DNA of 64,000 bases from assembly GCA_030847615.1 (NCBI GenBank), contig JAUMIR010000001.1:268087187-268151186 (forward strand). The letters are read 5' to 3'. The translations under genes and the position numbers were made by a program. A model generated the notes under the pieces. That model was given only the letters and a program-made list of their open reading frames with translations, was not told the origin of the DNA and did no database searches. Source of the stretch: Gambelia wislizenii (taxonomy: Eukaryota > Chordata > Lepidosauria > Squamata > Crotaphytidae). Below, one piece after another: positions 43,312-53,769 of this stretch (position 1 is its first letter; every line of letters starts with the position of its first letter).

Positions 43312-45241
43312 CAGTTGTCCCTTGACATTCGCGGGGGTTACGTTCCACGGACCCCCGCGAATGTAAAAAAACCGCGAATATGGATTGCCCTCCCCGGGGC
43401 CTTCACGGAGCCTTCGAAGGCTCCGTGAAGGCCTCCGCGGCCTCCCCCCACCCTCCCCAGGCCTTCACGGAGCCTTCGAAGGCTCCGTGAAGGCCTCCCC
43501 CCACCCTCCCCCCTCCCTCCCCAGGGCCTTCACGGAGTCTTTCAAGGCCCCGTGAAGGCCTCCACGGCCTCCCCCCACCCTCCCCAGCCCTTCACGGAGC
43601 CTTCGAAGGCTCTGTGAAGGCCTCCCCCATCCTCCCCCCTCCCTCCCTGGGGCCTTCACGGAGCCTTTCAAGGCTCCGTGAAGGCCTCCGCGGCCTCCCC
43701 CCACCCTCCCCAGCCCTTCACGGAGCCTTCCAAGGCTCCGTGAAGGACTCCCCCCACCCTCCCCCCTCCCTCCCCGGGGCCTTCACGGAGCCTTTCAAGG
43801 CTCCGTGAAGGCCTCCGCGGCCTCCCCCCACCCTCCCCAGCCCTTCACGGAGCCTTCCAAGGCTCCGTGAAGGCCTCCCCCCACCCTCCACCCTCCCTCC
43901 CCGGGGCCTTCACAGAGCCTTTCAAGGCTCCGTGAAGGCCTCCGCGGCCTCCCCCCACCCTCCCCAGCCCTTCACGGAGCCTTCCAAGGCTCCGTGAAGG
44001 CCTCCCCCCACCCTCCCCGGGGCCTTCACGGAGCCTTTCAAGGCTCCGTGAAGGCCTCCGCGGCGTCCCCCCACCCTCCCCAGCCCTTCACGGAGCCTTC
44101 CAAGGCTCCGTGAAGGCCTCCCCCCATCCTCCCCCCTCCCTCCCTGGGGCCTTCACGGAGCCTTTCAAGGCTCCGTGAAGGCCTCCGCGGCCTCCCCCCA
44201 CCCTCCCCAGCCCTTCACGGAGCCTTCCAAGGCTCCGTGAAGGCCTCCCCCCACCCTCCCCCCTCCCTCCCCAGCCCTTCACGGAGCCTTCCAAGGCTCC
44301 GTGAAGGCCTCCCCCCATCCTCTCCCCTCCCTCCCTGGGGCCTTCACGGAGCCTTTCAAGGCTCCGTGAAGGCCTCCGCGGCCTCCCCCCACCCTCCCCA
44401 GCCCTTCACGGAGCCTTCCAAGGCTCCGTGAAGGCCTCCCCCCACCCTCCCCCTCCCTCCCCGGGGCCTTCACGGAGTCTTTCAAGGCTCCGTGAAGGCC
44501 TCCGCGGCCTCCCCCCACCCTCCCCAGCCCTTCACGGAGCCTTCCAAGGCTCCGTGAAGGCCTCCCCCCACCCTCCCCCCTCCCTCCCCGGGGCCTTCAC
44601 GGAGCCTTTCAAGGCTCCGTGAAGGCCTCCGCGGCCTCCCCCCACCCTCCCCAGCCCTTCACGGAGCCTTCCAAGGCTCCGTGAAGGCCTCCCCCCATCC
44701 TCCCCCCTCCCTCTCTGGGGCCTTCACGGAGCCTTTCAAGGCTCCGTGAAGGCCTCCGCGGCCTCCCCCCACCCTCCCCAGCCCTTCACGGAGCCTTCCA
44801 AGGCTCCGTGAAGGCCTCCCCCCATCCTCCCCCCTCCCTCCCCGGGGCCTTCACGGAGCCTTTCAAGGCTCCGTGAAGGCCTCCGCGGCCTCCCCCCACC
44901 CTCCCCAGCCCTCCCCGGGGCCTTCACGGAGCCTTTCAAGGCTCCGTGAAGGCCTCCGCGGCCTCCCCCCACCCTCCCCAGCCCTTCACGGAGCCTTCCA
45001 AGGCTCCGTGAAGGCCTCCCCCCACCCTCCCCCCACCCTCCCCAGGCCTTCACGGGGCCTCTGGGGGGTCTCCAAAAGCCCCGTGAACGCCTAGCCGGCC
45101 CTCCCGGCTCCTTCCCACAGCTTTCAAGGGGCCTCCGGAGGCCCCTTTTCGCGGTTTTGGGGGGGCCCCGGGGGGGCCCTCCCAAAACCGTGAATAATTA
45201 AAACCGCGAATGCTGAGTTCGCGAATGTGGAGGGGCAACTG
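43312..45241. mobile_element. pogo-like MITE carrying an expanded GC-rich palindrome array
   Basis: The left end CAGTTGTCCCTTGACATTCG and the right end (inverted) CAGTTGCCCCTCCACATTCG match at 19 of the first 22 positions, and TA lies outside each end (43310-43311, 45242-45243), the pogo/Tc1 target duplication. Terminal regions carry ACCGCGAATATGG on the left and ACCGCGAATGCTGAGTTCG on the right, typical of CGCGAAT-type reptile MITEs. Instead of a short interior, about 1.65 kb is a tandem array (next entry). No transposase is present. The flanking DNA is ordinary AT-rich sequence, so the GC jump is sharp and confined to the element. Confidence 0.8.
43398..45060. repeat. Tandem array of ~26 palindromes, 127-bp higher-order unit
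   Basis: Each unit holds the arm CCTTCACGGAGCCTT, a 2-base centre and the exact inverse arm, giving a 32-bp hairpin. Two hairpin types alternate: centre TC followed by a CCTCCGCGGCCTCCCCCCAC spacer, and centre CC followed by a long C-rich spacer with CCCTCC runs. Together they form a 127-bp unit; starts at 43651, 43778 and 43905 are exactly 127 apart, and one unit is shortened to 116. The first units (43398, 43462, 43588) have centre CG, making perfect palindromes. The complementary strand of the spacers is G-run rich. 127 is not a multiple of three, so reading frames rotate and no coding function is expected. Confidence 0.9.
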
Positions 45242-45243
45242 TA

Positions 45244-46430
45244 ATTCATTCCCACCTGCCAACTTGGTTCACAGGCATGACCGTTTGAACAACAAATGCA
45301 TATGGCTTTGCATGTCTGAAATCTTTAAAAAGAACCATGGAGACAAAATGAAAGCTGCTGTGAATTGGCGTTATTGCACATCGGTCCACATTTTATTGCC
45401 TCATATAGACAAGCCCTGGGATACAAATATTTTAATATTAATTATTAATTTTGGCTAACATTCTTCCTCAGGAGACTTATGTGTATCATGTAGCTACATC
45501 TCCATAGCTATGTCTCTCAATGCCACTGCCTCCAAACCACCTTATAAGCATCACAGGCCCCCTTCCCATGGGCTTTCCCATCTTGTGGACAATGGGGAAT
45601 TAGTAAGGATGCATCAAGAAGGATCCATATGACAAGCATCTGTAGTGATGTCTTTGGGACATCCCTGCAGATGCTGTCCTTGCAGTTTATCCAGCTACAG
45701 GAAAATAGCTGGACACATCCTCACTGGTCCTCCCACTCTACAACAACACAAATGGCTGTCGCGAGATGCACTGCTTACAAAAAGAGTTTTGGGGGATTTC
45801 AGTCATTGCATAGTTGGAACAGAATTCCCCCCTCTGTAGTGACAAAAAAAAAAGGTTGCAATGGTATGAGTCCAACCTACACTATCATAATTCACTAATA
45901 GAATGGCAGCCAATATTATACATTAAATGTTCTTCCTCACCTCCTCCTCCTAACACAAATGATGCTCCATAGTCACTTGAATCACAATGCAAGGTACTCA
46001 GAGCTAAGCAAGTTATTTTTCACACAAGACAGAAAATCTGACAAGCTATCCAAGTAGCTACACTTTCCTCTTCCTTGACAACAAAAGTCAACAATAGCAA
46101 AGTAAACAGTTAATCATTTGCTGTCCCTTCTTGTCATCCCACATCTTCTGCCTGAGGCAGCCACCTAACTGCCTAAGGATAGGGCTGAAGTTGCTGTTTG
46201 CTGAGAGTAAGCCCATCCATTAAATGATAAAGTACCTTCCTTCAACAGGCAGGTAGCAGCTTTCCTAGAGAGTTGGGAGACAGTGAGCAGAGGTGGAGAT
46301 GCTGACTCCTTGGTATGCTGGTTCAGAAAAAGCACCTGTTACAAAGATAGCGCTTTGGCCATATGGTGTATATATATTTGCAACAATTCAGCATATAATT
46401 ATTATTAGTAGACAAGCAAAAGTATGCCTG
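45244..46430. other. No recognised feature
   Basis: No repeat or exon identified by eye. Confidence 0.35.
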
Positions 46431-46435
46431 AAATT

Positions 46436-46650
46436 CAAATATGTCAAACAGCTCTTACCATCAGGAAGTTCTTCCTAATGTTTAGGTTGGATCTGTTTTC
46501 TTGTAGTTTGAATCCATTGCTCTGTGTCCTAGTTTCTGGAGCAGCAGAAAACAAGCTTGCTCCCTCTTTCAAATGTTTAAACATGGCTATCATGTCACCT
46601 CTTAACTCTTTCTTCTCCAGGTTGAACATACCCAGCAGCTTAGGGAGCTG
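46436..46650 (-). pseudogene. CR1 LINE, ORF2 C-terminal fragment
   Basis: Minus frame FNLEKKELRGDMIAMFKHLK, EGASLFSAAPETRTQSNGFK, RSNLNIRKNFLMVRAV: the CR1 C-terminus. It lacks the final QKW...VVESPSLEVFK part and the 3' tail, which is unusual for CR1 and suggests a later deletion. Confidence 0.8.
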
Positions 46651-46708
46651 AGAACTGAAGTAAAAGAATAAATGTTTTCCAAGCTCTGATGTTTCCAAAA
46701 TATCAGTA

Positions 46709-48345
46709 CAGGCATGCCTCAGTTAACAATACTTCTAACAAAGAAGTGTTGTTTTCTAAATCTTTTTATGCTCACCTGTCTACCCCCATTTCCTCTTCCT
46801 CATCTGTCTAGATGATTTCCCCCCCCCCCTTTTTAGTAGTATCAACATTGGCAGTATGGTGAAGGAGAGCTAGAGAAACATGGTGCCATGCTTCAGCAGC
46901 ATGGCTTTGGTGAATAACATAATAAAGTTTGAACTGGGAAAGAACAGGATTCTCCTCTAACCAATTCTGTAGCTCTGTGTGCCTGCCTGTAATAGGCAAT
47001 GTAAGCAGCAGCTGCCTCCAAAATCCTTTACTGAGTATGAGTGAATTGTTACCCAAATTGTTGGGGGTCCATGGGGACCCTCTGGTGTCCTAATATTAAT
47101 TTGGGGAATTTTAATTAACTCAACTTGGCATGCAAGAGGTCAGGCAATGGAGGGACCTTTTAATCTATGTAATGGAGGAGATTCCAATCTAAGGCAAATG
47201 GTACAATTAAATTATCATTACTGGAAATCAATGTCAACAACATTCACGCAAACACTGAGACTTCAAACACTCATACAAGGCTATCGAGGATAGTTGGAAG
47301 TATTTGGGTAGAGGAATAGAGTAAGGGGATGGTGAGTTATACTATACTGATCCTGCAGAGCAGAGATCACAAATTACACCAACAGCGAGGGGGTCCAGAA
47401 GACGAGATGGCTACACAGTCTGATGTGAAGTTGAGACAAAGATGAACTGTGTGCCCGGCTACACAGACTGATGTGGAGTCAATAGGAGGGGAACCTGTGT
47501 GCACTTGGAGTGGTGTTTTAGGGTGATATTTATATGAAATAATCCCCTGAAGTGATGGGAGTTTGAGTGGAATACAATGTTTCTCAGAGGTTCCCATGAC
47601 TAAACAATGGGTGGTCTGGAAGAGTTAATGATCACTAATAGGTGCTGCATTTGGAACTGAATAGGAGCAGGCATGGTCTTTTGTTGGAAGGGGATGAAGG
47701 GAGGAAGGACCCATTTTACAAGCATTAAGGACTCTGCTATCATTGAGTTGATTAGTGAATAACTCACCTCCAGGTGTTAATCTCTGACCTGAGTATTGTT
47801 TGGGAAATTTCCAAAGGCCTCTCCCTTAGTCATACATGACACCAACCTTAGTATTTGGGGGTTCCTGGTTTACCTGTAACCACGTGAATGGCCACCTTAG
47901 CCAAATTATTAAATATAGCCAATTATTTGATATTGGAAGATGGGGTTTATCAAGGGAGGTAACAGAATACCAAAAATGATTAAAAGGAACATCAGATAAG
48001 CCTCCCTCACCTCCAACAACTGAAAAAAGTATACAGCTATATGTTTGACCACCAAAATGGAAATCATAAGAAAAGTGGAGGCTGGTGAAAGAAAAAGTCA
48101 TCCCTGAATGCATTTTGGAAGAAGCTTTCAAGTGATCTCTTGAAGCTTCAAAATGTTTTTGTTCAGCTTACCTGATCTGGTTGTTTCATTTCACATGCAC
48201 ATATTGTTAGTTTGCTGAAACATGTTGAGCCACTCTTTTGTGATGTAGGAAACTGATACTATTCTTTGCATGTTATATCCTCCTCAGTATTTCTAAGGAA
48301 ATAATGCCTAGGAACACAGGTACTTTGTTAACTGAGGTATGCCTG
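46709..48345. mobile_element. Tigger/pogo-like element interrupted by an LTR
   Basis: Left end CAGGCATGCCTCAGTTAACA, preceded by TA; right end TGTTAACTGAGGTATGCCTG. The ends are inverted over about 20 bp and share CAGGCATxCCTC with known Tigger tips. Subtracting the nested LTR (47047-47964) leaves about 0.7 kb with no transposase frame, so it is non-autonomous. The right TA is replaced by CA. Confidence 0.6.
47047..47964 (-). mobile_element. Solo LTR, TGTTACC family, copy B
   Basis: A 918-bp LTR on the minus strand with TGTTACC/GGTAACA ends and GAAT on both sides (47043-47046 and 47965-47968), a 4-bp target duplication. It shares start and end blocks with copy A at 8613-9502. With clean ends and no internal genes it is a solo LTR, the product of recombination between two LTRs. 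Confidence 0.75.
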
Positions 48346-48458
48346 CAAATATGCAACTACTTGAAGGGTAGTTATAGGCTCCAAAAGATGCTCATTGCTG
48401 AACGTACTCATGTGAACTTGATATATGATGTCACACTGAGCTTGGAGAAGCTATAGTG

Positions 48459-48626
48459 CAGCCTTTCTCAACCCTTTTAGCCTGGAGGAACCCTTGAAAT
48501 AATTTTCAGGTCTCAGGGAACCCCTGATTAAACATAATTCTATATACCGTTATTGCTTTCTACCCACAACCAATCTCTTGAGGAACCCCTAGCAACCTCT
48601 TGGGGAACCATGGTTGAGAAATGCTG
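48459..48626. mobile_element. hAT-type MITE with 8-bp target duplication
   Basis: Begins CAGCCTTTCTCAACCCTTTT and ends ATGGTTGAGAAATGCTG, inverted ends. The flanks CTATAGTG (48451-48458) and CTATAGTC (48627-48634) agree at 7 of 8 bases. Interior GGAGGAACCC and GAGGAACCCCTAG are repeated motifs. Confidence 0.85.
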
Positions 48627-48639
48627 CTATAGTCTTGGA

Positions 48640-49670
48640 ATACGTCTTGACTACTGGAGATCCATATGCAATTCTGAAACATTATTTTAAAAGAAAAATA
48701 CCACAGTAAGTATTGTCAGCCTGAGAGGGGTAAGAGAAGTTTGACTTTTCAATAATATATTATAACAGTATATACCTTCCCTTCTTAGTTCTCTTACAAT
48801 GTCTGTGGGTTGTATTAATTGCTTCCAGCTATCAGCTACTTCAGAAGCTACAGATGTCTTTTAGGAAAGTCTGCTGAGAAGGAAAGCAGTTGAAGAAAAG
48901 AAAGCACAGAGAGTTCATTTAGAAAAGGGAGTTTGGACTAGTGGGATTTATTTTATAAGGTGCTTGCCTGGAGGATATTTCTGAGTGCTCCAAGTTCCAG
49001 AAAAAGAAAAAAGAAAAGAGAAAGAAAAGCTTATGTCTGAGTTCACCTCAGATCATAAAGGTGACTCTCAAGCACTTTATCTCCTCATATGGGCATTTTC
49101 TAGCTTGAAGTCTGATGAATAATACCCTCATATATATTTTTTTCCATTGGGCCCACTTCAGACTTTCAATCTTGCCATGTGGAAAGAATATGATTTATCT
49201 GCAAAACACTTTGGAATGCCAAAGCAATATCCCCAAATGAAAGGATGGATATAGTTTAAAGAATCAAGCACATTTTTTTCTCATTTTACAGAATGGCTTG
49301 GGTGGCACATTTGACATATCGCTATAAATCACAAGGGGTTTTTCTTCTTCAAGGAGAGCTGTACTTTGCCAAATGGTTGTATTATCTGACACACACATTA
49401 GTATCTAAAGGGCCTGTCAGGGCCAGCCCTGCTATTAGGACAAGTGTGGCTGCTGCTTCATCCAGCAAATTTGGGGTATTATGGAAGGCTACACAACTGT
49501 TATCAAAATACATAATTATTCTGTTTGCAATGCCATGGATGGGGAGAGATGCTTGGGAGGGTGATATCCTGGTCTTACTCAGGCAGCAAAATATCTTGGG
49601 TTGCCTCTTAGGCCTCTCTATTGCAACGCTTCCATTGGGATGACTGAATTATCTAAATGAATGCCTTCTC
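48640..49670. other. No recognised gene
   Basis: The 116-codon frame at 49293-49643 has no domain I recognise and overlaps ordinary intergenic-looking sequence. GGGCCTGTCAGGGCCAGCC at 49411 may belong to a MITE. Confidence 0.3.
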
Positions 49671-49675
49671 TTCCC

Positions 49676-49745
49676 AGACTGCTAAGCGTTGTAGTCCAAC
49701 AAATCTGAAGGGCGCCAGGCTGGGGATGGCAGAGTCCAACAACTG
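49676..49745. repeat. Reptile interspersed repeat ('GTAGTCCAACAA' type)
   Basis: AAGCGTTGTAGTCCAACAAA, TCTGAAGGGCGCCAGG: one arm of the repeat also at 40921 and 56345. Confidence 0.45.
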
Positions 49746-50404
49746 ATATGCTGAAACAATAATTAGGCCTGCAAAAATCCCCTTCCCCATTACCTGCCCT
49801 TCTGTTGAAGCTATGGAAGGGTGTCCACACATCTGCAGACCATATGAGAACCAGTGCTTCTCCTCCCCATGCTGGTTGTGTTTTCTGAGGCCAGAAACAA
49901 GGAGCCCAGCCTTGGTCACATAGCTGGATGCCTTGTGGTGACGTCAGCAGACATGACATGCACAACCTGGCCAGGAAATGGCTACACCAAGCACATGTGC
50001 ACAGACACACACATCCCGTCCATTGTGGTAATGGAATTCACCATTTTCTTTCTGGAAGAACAGCAGCAAACAGCCATTTTTTAAACCATGTGTCTGCTCT
50101 GTTTTAAGGGGTGTCCACCTCAAATTCTTGTAAGAACTACCCGGACATTATCTGGGCAGTTTGGAATAGAAATAGGCCCCAAACCCTGATTCATCCAGAC
50201 AGCCAGGCACAGGAACAAGGGGAAGGGGAGGCCATTTCATTTGGTCCATGTAGCCAAGACCTTAGACATAAGATATCCTATAACAACAATTACTTATTAC
50301 TGTGCCCTGTGAATAGGCCCATTGACTTCAATAAGGCAATGTTCTATGTGCAAACTTATGTGTGCTTGAGGAACGGAGCACATGAAGATTTTAGGAGTTG
50401 AGAT
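49746..50404. other. No recognised feature
   Basis: Upstream side of copia element 2; no LTR of that element is recognised here. Confidence 0.35.
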
Positions 50405-50414
50405 AACATGAATA

Positions 50415-51450
50415 ATGTCTGTGCAAAATGGATAAAGAAACATTGGTTGTATTACATGTTGCCTAAAGGGAAGGTGGCAAATGTGAATCCTGCAGACAAT
50501 GTACCCCTAAATGATAAGTGTTCATTACTACCACAGGCTAATGGGCCATGCTAGTTACAAAGGGTTAAAAGAGCAAGCTAAAGTGTGCCCTGGTTTAAGC
50601 ATGAAAAACTGTCCAAGATTCTTAGAATGTGCTGTGTGCAGGAAAGTAAAGGTGAAAGCTTTTCCTATTGCCAAAAAGACCCAATATGTCACCAGAGACC
50701 CTTTGAGGTTGTCCATACTGATTTGGCAGGCCCCTATAAGCCCACTGAAGGGGGTAACCACTATTTATTTGTAATTGTGGACAGACACACTTGGTACACC
50801 TATGTATACTTATTGAGGGAACAGTCAGGCTGCAGATAGGTTCCGTGAGTGGGTGAATGCGGTGGAATGCGAATTTCCTTCTCATAAGGTTTCCAGTCTA
50901 GTGACGGATAGGGGAGGGGAATTCTTATCCAACAGTCTGCAGACGTGGATGCATAGGAGGGGCATTAGACACAAGACCACAAACCCAGCATCTCCAGGGG
51001 AGGATGGGCTTGAGGAAAGGAAAATTGGGATGTTGAAGAGCATGATGGAAGATGCACAAGCCGCAGCTGGGCTGTGGGGGGGCAGTGAAGACTGCTGCTT
51101 ACATTTAAATAGATTGTGGAGGTCTAGCATCAACCAGACCCCATATTGTCTATTGAATGGTAGAGCACCAAACCTTAAGCACCTGGGGTTTTTTGGACAG
51201 TATACAGATGTACTGATTCACGCGAGCCTAAGGAATTCTGGGCAGCCTAAAACCAGGAGGCTGTGTTTCCTAGGCTATGAGGGTAATAAGTATGTGTTTT
51301 CTCTCCATCCTGTAAAGGTTATGTTCTCCAGGAGTGCAAACTTTGAAATGCACTTAGGTTGGACAGATTGCATTGCAATCAGGAGCTGTTTGTTCCCTTG
51401 GGGAGGGATTTGTCAACAACTCCCAAAAGTCCCACAAATGGAGGGGTGGT
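50415..51450 (+). pseudogene. Copia element 2 integrase
   Basis: Frames in order: HRLMGHASYKGLKEQ and CAVCRKVKVKAF (HHCC zinc-binding: H-x3-H, C-x2-C), a frame change, then FEVVHTDLAGPYKP (catalytic Asp), NHYLFVIVDRHTWYTYVYLL, and VSSLVTDRGGEFLSN (second Asp), GEDGLEERKIGMLKSMMEDA (Glu), followed by TPYCLLNGRAPNLKHLGFFG and RRLCFLGYEGNKYVF, the post-core copia block. The enzyme would insert the DNA copy into chromosomes. At least two frame changes (about 50700 and 50835) break it. No gag or protease is recognised upstream, so the element is 5'-truncated. Confidence 0.8.
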
Positions 51451-51739
51451 AATGCCTGATGATGAAGAGGAGGTATAGGAAGAAAAGCCTGACACTTCAC
51501 ATGCCACTCCAACACACACACCACCACAAACAAACATTGAGCCTGACATAGGGAGAGATAGCAGCAGCAGTGCAAGTGAGGATGAGTCAGACAGAACTAG
51601 GATGTTCATCCCCAGAAGGTCAACAAGGGTCAGAAGGGCTCCTGACAGATTTGTTGTTCAGGAAGCCAAGCTATGCAATCTCACGGCAGAGGAGCCTGCA
51701 AGTTTTCAGGATCTCTTAAAACTTCCCCAGGAAGAGTAG

Positions 51740-53252
51740 AAGTGGAACTCAGCCATGGACTCTGAGTTCGAGTCACTAGTTGAGAGGAAAGTGTTCCAGG
51801 TAGTAGAGAGGCCCAAAGACCAAAAGGTTGTTGGTTGCAGGTGGGTGTACAAGCTTAAGTAAATGCCTGATGGGGCACAAAAATGTAAGGCACACTTAGT
51901 TCGAAAGGCTTTTTGCAGGAGTGCTACACCAATTTTGACAAAACCTTTTCTCCCACAGCAAACCCAGAAAGTCTTAGGTTAGTGTTAGCTGTAGCAGCCA
52001 AGAGGCAGATGGTTCTGCAACACTTTGATTTGGAAACAGCATACCTGAATGCTGACCTTGAAGAAACAGTGTTCATGGAACAGGCCCCAGAGTATGACAG
52101 TGCAGGTGAGAGCGAGGTGTACTTGTTATGCAAAGTGCTCTACAGCTAGAAACAAACCACAAGTTGCTGGAATAAGTGCAAACACCAAGTTTTGGTGTCA
52201 CTAGGTTACACAAGGAGCGTCGCAGATGCCTGTGTGTACATCAAAGGGGCAGGTGATAGTGCTGTCATGCTAGTTATCTATGTGGATGACCTTTGTGTGG
52301 CAGCAAAGAGTGCCAGTGATGTCAAGAAAGTGCAGGTGGAGTTAGAAAGCCAGTTCAAGTTAAAGGACTTAGGGAGCTTGAGATGTTATCTAGGAGTAGA
52401 GGTAGAAAGAACCAGTCTTGGAGAATTTTTCCTAAGTCAGAAAAAGAAAATTGATAGTCTTGTGGCCAAGTGTGGGCTTAGTGATGCAAAAGTGGTCATG
52501 ACACCAATGACCACTGATTTTGTGAACTTAGAGGCAGAACAGGACTTTGAAAGGCCAGATCTGTACCATTCAGTGGTAGGCAGTCTGTTGTTTATTGCAA
52601 ACAACACAAGGCCTGACATCAGTTTTGCAGTTGGAGTGCTCAGCAGAAGAGTCTCCAAGTCAAGGAGGGCAGATTGGGAAGCCCTGAAGAGGGTAGTTAG
52701 ATTTCTCAAGGGTACCAGGGACATAAGCTTGAAGCTGACTGGAAGTCAGATGACCCTGGAGTGCTATGTGGACAGTTCATTTTCTGCCAAGACTTCAAAC
52801 AGGAAGTCAGTGACCGGGTTGGTGGTCAGGTATGCAGAGAGACCCATAGTGTGGAGATCAAGGAAGCAGAACTATGTAGCCATTGGTACCACTGAAGCTG
52901 AATTTGCGGCCTTGTCTGAGATGGCAAGTGAGGTACAATGGGTAAGGCAGATGCTTGCAGACCTTGTAGAGCCATGCAAAATGCCTGTTGAGGTGCATGA
53001 GGCCTCACAAGCCTGCATAGCTATGACAGAAGCAGAAAAGCTGAAATGCAGGACAAAGTACTTTGTGGTACACTACCAAAATGTAAGGCAGTTAATACAA
53101 GAAGATGTCTTGTGTCTGAGGACAATGTTGCAGACCTGCTCACAAAAGCCCTTCCAGCAGGAAGCCATGAGGAAATGGAAAGAGGCTGGGCCTTGTCGCT
53201 AGTGTGTAAAGTGAAAGGTGTCAAAAGGGGAGGTCAACCAACAGACGACTAA
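51740..53252 (+). pseudogene. Copia element 2 reverse transcriptase and RNase H
   Basis: The RVT_2-type RT starts near 51751 (WNSAMDSEFESLVERK), GCRWVYKLK then a stop, FDKTFSPTANPESLRLVLAV, LQHFDLETAYLNADLEETVF. After a stop at about 52147 a 336-codon open frame (52192-53202) holds MLVIYVDDLCVAAKSASDVK with the intact catalytic YVDD, FKLKDLGSLRCYLGVEV, YHSVVGSLLFIANNTRPDIS, then RNase H: LECYVDSSFSAKTSNRKSVT and VAIGTTEAEFAALSE. A frame change near 53100 leads to SEDNVADLLTKALPAG, the copia C-terminus, ending at 53252. The second half is the best preserved protein in the window; stops in the first half make the copy defective. Confidence 0.85.
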
Positions 53253-53320
53253 TGTCCAACAATGTATGATAATGATATTATGTTGTGATGATAACATGTA
53301 TCCTGCGCAGTAGTTTTACC

Positions 53321-53334
53321 TTTTTTGAGGGGAT
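53321..53334 (+). promoter_or_regulatory. Polypurine tract of copia element 2
   Basis: The stretch TTTTTTGAGGGGAT immediately precedes the LTR start TGTCAGG; the GAGGGGA core is where plus-strand DNA priming is expected. Confidence 0.65.
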
Positions 53335-53477
53335 TGTCAGGAGTTAGAGACTGAACTCCGTTATAAAATGGCCGAACAACTGCAGAACCATGCTGAGTCA
53401 TAATGGCTGACTGCATGAACTACTAAGTCATATCTAGTCAAGCCACTAGAGGGCAATGTCCTGTGTATGTGTATATA

Positions 53478-53528
<51 letters not shown>

Positions 53529-53769
53529 AAGTTAGTCCAAAGCTCACTCTCTTCTTGTGAGTGCTGATGCCTGGTAAAGCAGTTTCTCCTTCAATTGTAA
53601 ATATTTTAATATATTGCAACTGTTTGACCTTGAAGATAAAAGTACCTCCTGCTTATTTGGACGTCAAACACTCTGTGTGAGAGTATTCTTGGGAACGGTT
53701 TGCCACAAAGTCTGCTGAGATAGTTTTTTGGCTTCTGCCGGGGACTGAGTGTCCTATCACCCCCTGACA
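53335..53769 (+). mobile_element. 3' LTR of copia element 2
   Basis: A 435-bp LTR with perfect inverted tips TGTCAGG / CCTGACA. TTATAAAATGGCC about 25 bp in is a TATA-like box; TGTAAATATTTTAATATATT and GAAGATAAAAGTACC lie in the R/U5 part. A (TG)n(AG)n microsatellite runs 53469-53526. The 5' LTR is absent, so no target duplication can be tested; the 5 bp after the end are TAGAT. Confidence 0.8.

Noticed and set aside
43398..45060. CRISPR-like regularly spaced repeats
   Set aside because: Spacers are repeats too, units are palindromic and contiguous, and the context is a vertebrate-type genome.
43465..45185. Several 64-149 codon frames rich in Gly, Arg, Leu (minus) and Pro, Ser (plus)
   Set aside because: They are products of the GC-rich tandem array. 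The 127-bp unit is not a multiple of three, frames exist on both strands, and there is no start context or domain.
49293..49643. 116-codon frame as a possible host exon
   Set aside because: No splice-site context, domain or codon bias that I can support.
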